Assembly: GCA_051155775.1 (NCBI GenBank)
Contig: DAXETV010000021.1
Location: forward strand, 1-64,000
Origin: CAYSCZ01 sp051155775
GTDB lineage: Bacteria; Bacteroidota; Bacteroidia; Cytophagales; Cyclobacteriaceae
Length of the DNA stretch: 64,000 bases
Direction: 5' to 3'
Below are positions 23,354-33,100 of this stretch, in pieces. Within the stretch, counting starts at the first letter, position 1, and the number at the start of each line of letters is the position of its first letter. The translations under genes and the position numbers were made by a program. A model generated the notes under the pieces. The model ran no database searches, was not told the DNA's origin, and saw nothing but the letters and a program-made list of their open reading frames with translations.

Positions 23354-24826
23354 ATGAAAAAGGTGGAAGTAAAACCTGGGCCAACGCTTAATGATTACGA
23401 ATCTTATGCCTCTTTGTATGCTACAGTAAAAGATTTTAAAGATGCTTCTCAGCCCCTCATCAACGCAATGAGTAATCGAAAAATCTGGATGATTAACTCG
23501 ACCGCAACCGGCGGTGGTGTTGCTGAGATGCTACATCCCATTATCCGAATCTTGGATGATATGAAGGTAAATATTGAATGGCAGGTGATAGAAACCAGTG
23601 AACAGAAATTCTTTGATTTCACAAAAAACCTCCATAACCTCATTCATGGGAAAGGTAATCCTGCGTTAACGGCTGAAGGAAAAGAAGTATATGATCTTGT
23701 AAATAAAGAAAATGGTGAGGCTTTTGCTGACTACATATCTGACGGTGACATCGTGATCATCCATGATCCCCAACCCATGGGGATGGCTAGGTACCTCAAA
23801 GATAAAAAGAATGTAACTACTGTTTGGAGATGTCATATCGGCCTTGATTTGCAAAATGAATCTACCATAGCCGCCTGGGATTTCCTTAAACCATACTTTG
23901 ATGATTATGATCATAGTGTTTTTACCTCCCCGGAATATGTTCCACAATACCTTGATAAAAACAGTGTATCAATTATAACACCCGCTATTGACCCCTTTAG
24001 CAATAAAAATATGGAGATGAAAACGCACACCATCTCCGGGATACTTCATAATGCGGGAATTATACCAGACGGCCACCCTTACATGTTAGAACCATTCATG
24101 GCAAAGGCTCAAAGGGTACAATATGACGGGTCTTTTGACAGTGCCCTGCTTCCTGAAGATATTGGACTTCTATTCCGTCCAATTATCACCCAGGTTTCCA
24201 GATGGGATCGACTGAAGGGTTTTGAGCCGCTTATGAAGGCTTTTGCACACCTAAAGCAAAATATTGACACCTATAGCCATGGTGATGAAAACCATAGAAA
24301 AAGAATAGATATAATCAGGTTAGTACTGGCGGGTCCGGATCCCTCTTCTGTAAAAGATGACCCTGAAGGACAACATGTGCTGACAGAGTTAATAAATTTT
24401 TATACGCTACTGGATGAAAGTATAGCCAGGGACATTGCCATTTTACTTTTACCAATGGAATCTCCCCAGGAAAATGCACTGATTGTCAATGCACTGCAAA
24501 GATGCAGCACCATAGTAGCGCAAAACTCATTACAAGAAGGTTTTGGTCTAACCGTAACAGAGGCAATGTGGAAGATTACCCCAATATTAGGATCAATGGC
24601 TTGTGGCCTTAGACATCAGATAAGGAATGGCGTGGATGGTCAGTTAGTAAAAGATGCAGAAGATACTGAATCGCTGGCTCAAACGATCAGTGATATGATC
24701 CGAGAACCAATACAACTTGAAAATCAGGGGTATTCAGCGCAAAGAAGAGCCATTGATGAGTTTCTTGTTTTTTCCCAACTGATGAAGTGGGGAGATACAT
24801 TAGCTAAACTTTTAAAAAATAGATAG
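23354..24826 (+). CDS. GT4 glycosyltransferase, trehalose synthase (TreT)-like
   Basis: A 490-residue cytoplasmic GT4-family enzyme. The N-terminal Rossmann part has MINSTATGGGVAEMLHPIIRIL, a signature of TreT-like 'trehalose synthase' glycosyltransferases. The acceptor-side HDPQPMGMARYL and WRCHIGLDL motifs are intact. In the C-terminal domain QVSRWDRLKGFEPLMKAFAHL and GFGLTVTEAMWKITPILGSMACGLRHQI bind the nucleotide sugar. TreT makes trehalose from NDP-glucose and glucose reversibly; some relatives are glucosylglycerate enzymes, so the product needs testing. Monocistronic-looking. Confidence 0.88.
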   Translation: MKKVEVKPGPTLNDYESYASLYATVKDFKDASQPLINAMSNRKIWMINSTATGGGVAEMLHPIIRILDDMKVNIEWQVIETSEQKFFDFTKNLHNLIHGKGNPALTAEGKEVYDLVNKENGEAFADYISDGDIVIIHDPQPMGMARYLKDKKNVTTVWRCHIGLDLQNESTIAAWDFLKPYFDDYDHSVFTSPEYVPQYLDKNSVSIITPAIDPFSNKNMEMKTHTISGILHNAGIIPDGHPYMLEPFMAKAQRVQYDGSFDSALLPEDIGLLFRPIITQVSRWDRLKGFEPLMKAFAHLKQNIDTYSHGDENHRKRIDIIRLVLAGPDPSSVKDDPEGQHVLTELINFYTLLDESIARDIAILLLPMESPQENALIVNALQRCSTIVAQNSLQEGFGLTVTEAMWKITPILGSMACGLRHQIRNGVDGQLVKDAEDTESLAQTISDMIREPIQLENQGYSAQRRAIDEFLVFSQLMKWGDTLAKLLKNR

Positions 24827-24897
24827 CGTCCAATTTCATTGAATAACTAGAAAAAGTAATTAGAGACCGTTAACTTTATCTTTAAAAATTTTGTACC

Positions 24898-25626
24898 ATG
24901 AAAAAGTATTTCATTATCACATCTATTTTTTGCGTGCTGCTTGTTACTGATGTCCAAGCTCAGTCTCTAATGGAGCGACTAAAAAAAGCTGAGACCATCT
25001 ATGTGGAATCCCTCCCCTATGCAGATGCTTTTGCAGTTGTATTGGGTCCCAAAACAGATAAACCTAGATATAATTATTGGGAAGAGCCTTCCCTGGAATG
25101 GGAATATGAAGCTTCCGGAGATAATGTAAAAATTGTTGCACAATTTGATCCTCAGAAGTTGCAGAAATTCAATAACAAAATCATGAACAAATGCAAGGAA
25201 GTATTTGGAGCGGAAAAGGTTAAGCCCTGGCCAGATGAATACAAAAACTCCAAAGGTAAAATGAAACCAAAAGGCCACGATGCTGATTTTTATATTGTTT
25301 TAAAGCGTGATGATTATAACGTACCTTTCCTGATTGAAAAAAAAGATGACGGAAAAGGTGGCCGCGACTTCTTTTTTAATGATCGGGGTGAAGAGTTGAA
25401 CTTAACACTGTATGAAGTAAAAAAGAAAGGAAAAAAAGGGGATGAGGTTGTTGAAGTCACCACTTCAATGTTTGATGCCCTCGATGGGGTAAAACAAAAT
25501 TTTACAGATAAAGGTGATATAAAAGCGGGCTTATACAAGGATCTGATCAATCAGTTTTATGGAGTTATGAATAAAGAGCTGGATAAAATGATTGAGGAAT
25601 TTTTCAACAAAATAGAAAATAGCTAA
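24898..25626 (+). CDS. Secreted protein of unknown function
   Basis: A 242-residue protein with a signal peptide (MKKYFIITSIFCVLLVTDVQAQ). The mature chain is soluble and Lys/Asp-rich, with AETIYVESLPYADAFAVVLGPKTDKPRYNYWEEPSLEWEYEASG and a patch KKKGKKGDEVVEVTTSMFDALDGVKQ. No cysteine motif, lipobox or repeat. It precedes the ClpP-like gene by 66 bp in the same orientation, but the two may not form an operon. Family not recognised. Confidence 0.7.
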   Translation: MKKYFIITSIFCVLLVTDVQAQSLMERLKKAETIYVESLPYADAFAVVLGPKTDKPRYNYWEEPSLEWEYEASGDNVKIVAQFDPQKLQKFNNKIMNKCKEVFGAEKVKPWPDEYKNSKGKMKPKGHDADFYIVLKRDDYNVPFLIEKKDDGKGGRDFFFNDRGEELNLTLYEVKKKGKKGDEVVEVTTSMFDALDGVKQNFTDKGDIKAGLYKDLINQFYGVMNKELDKMIEEFFNKIENS

Positions 25627-25691
25627 ACCAAGATTAATATTGCCTGTTAAATGAACCTGGGATATTAATTCTAAACATTTTAATAAAATAC

Positions 25692-26285
25692 ATGAACATC
25701 TACGATAATTCTGAAGACGATAACATCTCGAAAGATTTACTAAACCTGATTGATGAAAAAAACATCAATAAAAAATTCCTTGAAGATCGTAAGATTTTTC
25801 TTTGGGAGCCTGTAAGTAGTGACTCTGCAAAAAAATTGACCAGCCGGTTGCTTTATTTAGATTCTATAAATGATGAAGAAATAACCTTTTACATTCATAG
25901 CCCGGGCGGGGAAGTGACTTCGGGTTTTCTTATCCTGGACACCATGGAGCTTATTCAATCCCCTGTTAAAACAGTCTGCATGGGTATGGCTGCATCTTTC
26001 GGGGCCATTCTTTTATCAGCGGGAAGTAAAAGAGCCATTTTCCCAAGGGCCAAAGTTATGATCCATCAGCCCAGCCTTGGCGGTCAGTTCCAGGGTGTTA
26101 GCAAAGACCTGGAGATTCAAACCAGGGAAATCATCAAAATAAAACGCTTGAGTGCGGAAGTACTTGCAAAAAATTGTGGAAAAACTGAAGATGAAATCAT
26201 GAGGGATTTTGACAGGGATTTCTGGATGGATGCCAATGAAGCTAAAGAGTATGGTATTGTAGATGAAATAGTACAAGGTCTGTAG
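25692..26285 (+). CDS. ClpP-type serine protease paralogue
   Basis: A 197-residue Clp protease subunit that would assemble as a heptameric or tetradecameric chamber with an AAA+ partner. The catalytic triad is Ser102 (GMAASFGAILLSAG), His125 (KVMIHQPSLGG) and Asp172 (EIMRDFDRDFWM). The substrate-binding IHSPGGEVTSGFLILDTMEL and the C-terminal DANEAKEYGIVDEIVQ are also present. There is no clpX or tig gene beside it, unlike the usual housekeeping clpP locus, so this may be a second copy. The N-terminal 30 residues (acidic DNSEDDNISKDLLNLI) differ from the main type. No signal peptide, so it is cytoplasmic. Confidence 0.85.
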   Translation: MNIYDNSEDDNISKDLLNLIDEKNINKKFLEDRKIFLWEPVSSDSAKKLTSRLLYLDSINDEEITFYIHSPGGEVTSGFLILDTMELIQSPVKTVCMGMAASFGAILLSAGSKRAIFPRAKVMIHQPSLGGQFQGVSKDLEIQTREIIKIKRLSAEVLAKNCGKTEDEIMRDFDRDFWMDANEAKEYGIVDEIVQGL

Positions 26286-26811
26286 GAAAATTGCTATAAA
26301 GCATTTATCAACAACTGTAAAATATTTTAAAGCTTAAGGGAGCCTTCCATGATTTAGTGGCCTGATCTCGATATATTTCCTGTTAGCAATCATTGGAAAC
26401 TTTATTGTACTAAAACCTCTATGAGATGACCGAAGCTTTATTTTAGCTAACCATTCTTTATGAAAATCATGAGAATATACTTCCAATTAGCTTTTCTATC
26501 ATTATAGGTTACGGATAAATGATCGTTATAAAAATTATGAAAACAATCAGTTATATGCTTATAGCCAGGACATAGAACTTACTAAGCTTCTAAAAATTCA
26601 ATCGATACACTTGAATATCAGGCACTAACCGCCCCTTTTTTCAGGAAATCATATAAAATGCCATTTTATAATCATGTGCAAATAGGACCGATAAGCTAAA
26701 AAGATAAAATATTGTGATTAAACAATATAAATACCTCCCACCAATAGTTCAAAAATACGCTTTGCAAAAATATGATTTGAAATATCTTTACCTTTTTATA
26801 ATTGAATTGAG
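26286..26811. other. Gene-free interval between clpP-like and YHYH genes
   Basis: A 526-bp AT-rich stretch. No start-to-stop frame of credible composition, tRNA-like fold or long repeat is visible on either strand. The last 50 bp carry a promoter-like pair (see 26761-26790). The rest may be decayed sequence. Confidence 0.4.
26761..26790 (+). promoter_or_regulatory. Bacteroidota-type promoter for the YHYH gene
   Basis: TTTG at 26761-26764 and TATCTTTA at 26783-26790 approximate the -33 TTTG and -7 TAnnTTTG elements of Bacteroidota, 22 bp start to start. The start codon at 26812 follows after 21 bp. Confidence 0.45.
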
Positions 26812-28116
26812 ATGGGTGATTACATTAAATTAATATGCTACTTTTCCGCTTTTTCTTTAATAATTTCTTGTGGTAGTATTGAAGACCCGGAGCCGGATGA
26901 TATGACTATAGACGGAAACGCCATCGGAGTACGCTCCAATGTTGATACGGTTAGTGAAGGCACAGGGTCAGTACCACTTTTGATTACAATTGATGAGGCT
27001 ATCAATGAAGATTTACTCTTTTCTTTATCCTTTTCAGGAACAGCTACCTTTAATATGGACTACGAAAAAAGTTCAAATTCAACCATTCAGCAAGGTTCTA
27101 TATCAACAACGGTTAATCTAAATATTTTAGATGATATGGTGGCTGAAGACAGTGAAACTATATTGATAAGAATATCTACGCCATCATCTTCAGGAATAGT
27201 GTTGGGCAAGGATAGCATAGAAGTTTTGCTAATAGAAGATAATGATATAAAAGCCGGGGAGTGCACTAACGATAATTCAATAGATCAAAATAATTTTGAA
27301 TGCGATCAATCCCCGGGTGTAGACAGTTTTTTCAATGAAGATTTCAGTGGCAATCTTCGCATTGTTGAAGCCAATGGAGTACCAACCCATGATTTCCGGA
27401 TTCAAATAGAAGGTCTGAATGAAATTAATGCTGAAATCAGGACATACAGGATAGAAGCCAGTCCAAAGGCATCCGGCATGATCACAAATATTACCAATGA
27501 AAATGGCGAACCTGAATGGGTGGTTGGTATAGCATTAAATGGTGTTAAAATGGATCCTGCCCCTCATATTCCCTTTGCCTTTGAGTTACCCTCCGGTGCG
27601 TTCAACTTTGATTGGTTTTTCGAACCCACAAATAATATGGAGGCGGTAGGTTTGGATTGCGCAATCGGGCATTTCCAGCCTGATGGCCAGTATCATTACC
27701 ATGGTGATATGGCCATTTATGCTGATCAGTTATTGGAAGGACTTGGAACAGGAAGTACAGTACCCGATAACGTTGTCCAGATTGGCTGGGCTGCTGATGG
27801 ATATCCAATTTTATATAAATACGGCCCAGATATAAATGGTGTATTAAAAGAACTTAAATCAAGTTACCAACTAAAAGAAGGAGAAAGGCCGGGAGATGGT
27901 ATTAACGCCCCTTGCGGGCCTTACAATGGAAAATATACTGCAGACTATGAGTACATAAGAGGTTCTGGTAATTTAGATCAATGCAATGGCATGGCCCAAA
28001 CCATAACGTTAAATGAAGAAACATTTAATTATTTCTACGTAATCACCGAGGATTTCCCGGTTATATCCAGATGTTTTATTGGATCGCCAGGCGACGATTT
28101 TAAAATTGGGATGTAA
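26812..28116 (+). CDS. Calx-beta plus YHYH domain lipoprotein
   Basis: A 434-residue protein with a lipoprotein signal (SAFSLIISCG; lipobox Cys near residue 20). A Calx-beta-like domain occupies roughly 35-150 (SVPLLITIDEAINEDLLFSLSFSGTATFNMDY, TTVNLNILDDMVAEDSETILIRIST, IEVLLIEDND). The C-terminal 250 residues form a YHYH-family domain, with AIGHFQPDGQYHYHGDMAIYA, QIGWAADGYPILYKYG and GINAPCGPYNGKYTADYEYIRGSGNLDQCNG. Paired cysteines suggest disulfides. YHYH proteins are extracellular in Bacteroidota and other bacteria with no settled function. Probably anchored at the outer surface. Preceded by its own promoter-like site; stands alone. Confidence 0.85.
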   Translation: MGDYIKLICYFSAFSLIISCGSIEDPEPDDMTIDGNAIGVRSNVDTVSEGTGSVPLLITIDEAINEDLLFSLSFSGTATFNMDYEKSSNSTIQQGSISTTVNLNILDDMVAEDSETILIRISTPSSSGIVLGKDSIEVLLIEDNDIKAGECTNDNSIDQNNFECDQSPGVDSFFNEDFSGNLRIVEANGVPTHDFRIQIEGLNEINAEIRTYRIEASPKASGMITNITNENGEPEWVVGIALNGVKMDPAPHIPFAFELPSGAFNFDWFFEPTNNMEAVGLDCAIGHFQPDGQYHYHGDMAIYADQLLEGLGTGSTVPDNVVQIGWAADGYPILYKYGPDINGVLKELKSSYQLKEGERPGDGINAPCGPYNGKYTADYEYIRGSGNLDQCNGMAQTITLNEETFNYFYVITEDFPVISRCFIGSPGDDFKIGM

Positions 28117-28203
28117 TAGTTATGATCTGATCTGATAATGAAACCTAGACGTCCTGTCAAAGTTCATTTAAAGATATATCTTACAATTTAAACCATTTTA
28201 ATT

Positions 28204-28644
28204 ATGACCAAAAGAAAAGCGCAAGCACATTGGGCTGGAAAAGCCAGCGATGGAAAAGGCGAATTAACAGCGGCGAGTACCGTACTGAATGAAACGCCGT
28301 ATTCTTTCCAAACAAGATTTGAAAATGAAGATGGTAAAGCAGGAACGAACCCTGAAGAATTAATTGCTGCGGCCCACGCGGGTTGTTTTGCTATGGCATT
28401 GAGCTTTGCCCTTGAACAAGCGGGACACACAGCCGAAGCACTAAATGTGGATGCAACGGTTACACTTAGCAAAGTTGAGGGCGGATTTGACATCACCAAG
28501 ATCCATCTTGACCTTGAAGGGTCTGTTCCAGGTATATCTGAAGAGGCATTCACTAAAACAGCCAAGGAAGCTAAGGAAAATTGCCCCGTATCTAAAGCAC
28601 TTAAGGCTGTACCTGTTGACCTGGAAATAAAATTTAATAGTTAA
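28204..28644 (+). CDS. OsmC family peroxiredoxin
   Basis: A 146-residue cytoplasmic OsmC-type thiol peroxidase that reduces organic hydroperoxides. The catalytic cysteines are Cys61 (AHAGCFAMALS) and Cys127 (KENCPVSKAL), at normal spacing for the family. The N-terminal KRKAQAHWAGKASDGKGELTAAS is the typical start. Full length, single gene, followed by a terminator-like hairpin at 28656-28690. Confidence 0.94.
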   Translation: MTKRKAQAHWAGKASDGKGELTAASTVLNETPYSFQTRFENEDGKAGTNPEELIAAAHAGCFAMALSFALEQAGHTAEALNVDATVTLSKVEGGFDITKIHLDLEGSVPGISEEAFTKTAKEAKENCPVSKALKAVPVDLEIKFNS

Positions 28645-28655
28645 TATCCCACAAA

Positions 28656-28690
28656 TCCCACAGCATATCGTTTGTCTGTGGGAATTTTAT
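28656..28690 (+). terminator. Rho-independent terminator after osmC-like gene
   Basis: Arms tcccacag (28656-28663) and ctgtggga (28676-28683) enclose a 12-nt loop, followed by attttat. It also faces the metallophosphoesterase gene end and may act in both directions. Confidence 0.65.
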
Positions 28691-28784
28691 TGCCCTGCCT
28701 TGTAATAGCAATCATACTTTATTTAAAGCCGGTGCCCGTTTTCAGTGGATTGCATAAAACATCGAGGCTAAGGGACTTATGGGA

Positions 28785-30122
28785 TTAAACAACCGCCTTC
28801 AACTCCAAAATGGTGATCTCCGGAGGTATACCTACTCTGCCCGGATAACCAATGAACCCGAAACCTCTATTCACGTACAAAAATTGATCCTCTATTTGAT
28901 ATAGGCCTGCCCACTGATCATAGATATACTGGGAAGGGCTCCACCTAATATCCCCTATCTCCACACCAAATTGAAAACCGTGGGTATGACCTGACAGCGT
29001 AAGGTCTATATCGGGATGCTGAGGCCTAACCTGCGCATCCCAGTGGCTGGGATCATGCGATAATAAAATTTTAAATTGTTCCTTATCCAGTCCCCGGGCA
29101 GCTTGCTGCAAATCGCCGTATCTTGGGAAGCGGCCTTTGCCCCAATTCTCCACACCTATTATTGGCAGTTCCACAGCGCCAACCTTCACAGTACTATTTT
29201 GATTTAACAAAAGGTTCCAACCCATAGCTCTTTGGACCTGATGCAACTTTTTAACATCTGCCTGCTGCAATGCGGGGTTATCCCAATGCCTGTACTCACC
29301 ATAGTCATGGTTACCCATAACAGAAAATACGCCAAGGTCCGCTTTCACCTGTTTAAAAATCGAAAAATATTCCTTGATTTCGGCACTCTCGTCGTTCACT
29401 AGATCTCCGGTAAAGAAGATAATGTCAGGCTTTTCGTTCATAAGCATATCCACACCACCCTGAACGGCTATTTTATCAAAAAAACTACCGGAGTGAATAT
29501 CAGATATTTGACCAACTTTCAGGCCATCAAGTACTTTCGGCAGTTTTTTAAAATAAATGGTTTTTCTACGAATGTGATAGTCATAGGCTCCGGAATGGAT
29601 CCCATAACCTAATGTTATCAAAGGAAGGGTACCAGCCACAGCTGCTACCTTGGTTAAAAATACTGAACGGGATATGCGCTCACCTTTCTGAAGTTGCTTT
29701 GCTTTGGGCTGTAGGCGCCTCGAAGTTTTTTGAAGTACTATCCTGAGATCATCGACAAAAAGAACAATAGCTGCAAATACCTTGCATGGCAGGTTTATAA
29801 AAAAACCTGCTTTTATAAGTGTGGTCAGGTACTTTAGATCATAGCTCTCAAGATAATCATGCACCAGAAGACCAATCAATAAACTAAAAAAAACTAACCA
29901 ATATCCCAAGTAATATAATTTCAGCCGCTTTGGATACTTCTTTTTGACTAAGCTTCTGAATCCCTGGAACACATACCATTCGATCATTAATATGCTGAGG
30001 ATTGAGATGATTATTTTTGCTATCAACCCAAGACTTAGCACAATGGAAAACAACCAAATGGCTAACAGCGATAGTATCCCAACCATTATAAAACTAAATA
30101 CATGCCGCTTAAGGTATTGCAT
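28785..30122 (-). CDS. Membrane-anchored metallophosphoesterase
   Basis: A 445-residue protein with about four transmembrane helices in the first 130 residues, then a calcineurin-like phosphoesterase domain (about 190-440). Metal-site motifs in order are GQISDIHSG, FFTGDLVND, VMGNHDYGEYRHW, LLSHDPSHW and LSGHTHGFQFG. The SRSVFLTKVAAVAGTLPLITLGYGIHSG segment before the domain resembles a Tat-like or extra membrane segment. Its ATG directly follows the stop codon of the RND efflux gene (TAG-ATG, no gap), so it is translated with the pump. The substrate is unknown; homologues act on nucleotides or lipid phosphates. Confidence 0.88.
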   Translation of the reverse strand: MQYLKRHVFSFIMVGILSLLAIWLFSIVLSLGLIAKIIISILSILMIEWYVFQGFRSLVKKKYPKRLKLYYLGYWLVFFSLLIGLLVHDYLESYDLKYLTTLIKAGFFINLPCKVFAAIVLFVDDLRIVLQKTSRRLQPKAKQLQKGERISRSVFLTKVAAVAGTLPLITLGYGIHSGAYDYHIRRKTIYFKKLPKVLDGLKVGQISDIHSGSFFDKIAVQGGVDMLMNEKPDIIFFTGDLVNDESAEIKEYFSIFKQVKADLGVFSVMGNHDYGEYRHWDNPALQQADVKKLHQVQRAMGWNLLLNQNSTVKVGAVELPIIGVENWGKGRFPRYGDLQQAARGLDKEQFKILLSHDPSHWDAQVRPQHPDIDLTLSGHTHGFQFGVEIGDIRWSPSQYIYDQWAGLYQIEDQFLYVNRGFGFIGYPGRVGIPPEITILELKAVV

Positions 30123-33100
30123 CTATGAAATCCCCATCCATCGATTGATTTTAGCAAAGAATTGGTACATCACCGGTACAATAACCAGTGTTAAGAACGT
30201 CGCAAACGTTAATCCAAAGATTATAGTCCACGACATAGGCCCCCAGAAAATGACGTTATCACCACCAAGGTAAAAGTCGGCATCATATTCTTTAAAAAAT
30301 TTAATGAAATTTATATTTATACCTACTGCCAATGGTATTAACCCGAGGATGGTCGTAACTGCTGTCAGGATCACCGGTCGTAACCTTGTTTTTCCTGCTT
30401 CAGTAATAGCTTTATTTATTTCAGAAAAAGGCAACTTTTCAACATTCAACTGAATACTGCGACGTTTTCTACTTAATTCAATAAAATCAATCAAAACGAT
30501 GGCATTATTAACCACAACCCCGGCCAGGGAAATTATCCCAATCATAGTCATGATAATAACAAACTCCATATTAAACACAAACAAACCAAGAAATACGCCA
30601 GCTGTGCTTAATACAACCGATGACATTATTATCAATGGTGTTGTGATTTTATTGAATTGGGCAACTATAATTAAGAAAATGATAAAAATCGCCAGTAGTA
30701 GGGCCTGGCTTAAGAATGCCATCTCTTCAGCTTGCTTCTCCTGCTCACCTCCAAATTTATATTCATAACCGGGTGGCATTTCGAAACCGGTCAATATCTC
30801 CTTGATCTGATTATTAATCTCAGTTGCATTATACTCACCCAAAACATTGGAGTAGATGGTGATCATCCGGTCGAGGTCTTTTCTTTTTACAGAGCCATAC
30901 GTGGAGCTTAACCTGGCATTTGCCACGGCTGAAATAGGGACGCTTACAAATTCACCGGAAATTTGGTCCCTGAAAGTCACACGCTTGTTCATCAAAGCAT
31001 CTAAGTCATAGCGATATTTATCCATCAACCGCAACTGAATCTCATAATCCTCTTCTCCTTGCTTGAACTTCGAGATTTCTTTTCCAAATAATGATGTCCT
31101 GATCTCGTTGGCTAATCCATAAGTAGACAACCCAAATCGGCGAGCCTTCTCTCTGTCAATATCTACGATGAGCTCCGGCTTTCCGGTCTCCAGGTCTGAT
31201 TGCAGGTTTTCAATGCCCTGGATACCTGATACATTGATATAATTAATCATTCGTTCAACCACATTGCTGAGCACGGCATAGTCTTCACCTGTTACTTCGA
31301 TATTTATAGGCTTACCTACTGGTGGACCAGCAGCATCCTTATCTACAGAAATTGTAACCCCGGGATAGCCAAGCACGGTCTCCCTGATCTCTTCCATTAC
31401 ATCACTGGTGGCAACTCCCTGTCTGTATTTATATTCCACAAAGTTCACTGTGATCCGGGCTTTATTAGGTGTCTCAGACTGGCCGATCGAGGACGGATCA
31501 TTCGGATCACCGGTATCCTGGCCAACTTTGGCAACTACAGATTCTATCAGCCATGGATAGGGTTTGATAACATCAATAACTTTTTCCTCAATGTGTTGGG
31601 CAAATTTGTTGGTTTTTTCAATATCCGTACCTACTGGATACTCTATAAATACATTGACATATTTTGGTTCATTTTCCGGGAAGAATAAAACATTAGGAGG
31701 CCTAACAATATTCAAACCAATTGCTAATACCAAAAGACCGATGGTGCCCCAGAAGAATATTATTGGGTTATATCCTTTTAAAGCAAAAGTGAGTGTTCGG
31801 GAATATAAATTCTCGATCCATGGAAGAAACGATGACTGGAACTTCCTGCTGGCCGGTGTTAATACATAGACATTTAAAAAAATCAAAAACGCTACCAAGA
31901 CAAAGATATTACCCAGCCAATAAATACCTGCAGTGATGAAAATAGCCCCACTTACCAAAGCAATGATGATCCATCGCCAAATCTTTTTATTATCAAACTT
32001 TGACCTGTCATCTACCTTCATAAATGCAGAAATAAGTACCGGATTAATTACCAGGGCCACAAATAATGAAGAAGCTAAAACAATCATTACGCCAAGCGGA
32101 AGGTAACTCATGAATTGTCCTACCAGACCCGGCCATAAAGCAAGCGGAAGAAATGCAGCAAGTGTGGTTACGGTAGAAGCGATTATCGGCATGGCAACCT
32201 CTCCCACACCTTTTTTAGTTGCTTCAATAGGTTGGATGCCTGATTCCATCATACGGTAAACATTTTCCACTATTACGATTCCATTGTCCACCAGCATACC
32301 TAAGGCCAGGATCAATGAAAATAAGATCATCATGTTAACAGTAATCCCAAAAATGCTCAGCAGAATAAATGATATGAACATGGAAAGTGGAATTGCAATA
32401 CCCACAAACAATGCATTTCTTGTACCCAGAAAAAAAAGCAGCACCAGTACAACCAATATCACCCCTGAAATAATATTATTTTCCAAACTACTCACCAATT
32501 CTCTGGTCATTTCCGATTGGTCATTAGTGATGGATATCTCTAAATCAACAGGCAGCCTGTCTTTCATTTCATCCAGGACGCTGTTTATTTTTTCTGTGGC
32601 AGCCAAAAGGTTTTCACCGCTGCGTTTAACAACATCTACCGAAACAACCGGTTGCGTACCCAACCGTGCAAAACTTTCTTTCTCTTTATAGGCAAACTCA
32701 ACTTCTGCTATATCCCTGAGATAAACTATGTTGCCTTTCTCATGCTTTACCACAATATCGTTCATCTCCTGAGGTTGGTCAAATTCACCTACTATCCTGA
32801 TAGCCCTGCGAATACCATTCTGCTTCATATTTCCACCTGAGAGGGTGACGTTTTCAGCAGATATTGCATTTTCTATGTCTTCGAAATTCACATTCCTAGC
32901 TTCCATCAAATAGGGATCAACTTTAACTTTTACTTCCTTCTCATCCACCCCCCTTATGTCTACAGAAGATATCTCATTGATCTTTTCCAGCTCATCTTTT
33001 AGATCTTCCGCATAATCTTCCAGCTCTTCCAAAGAATAGTTCCCGGATAGATTGATGTTCATTATAGGAAACTCGGAAAAGTTCATATCAAATACATTGG

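Noticed and set aside
32284..32691. 135-codon plus-strand frame inside the RND permease gene
   Set aside because: Shadow of the well-supported RND gene; the product has no domain features.
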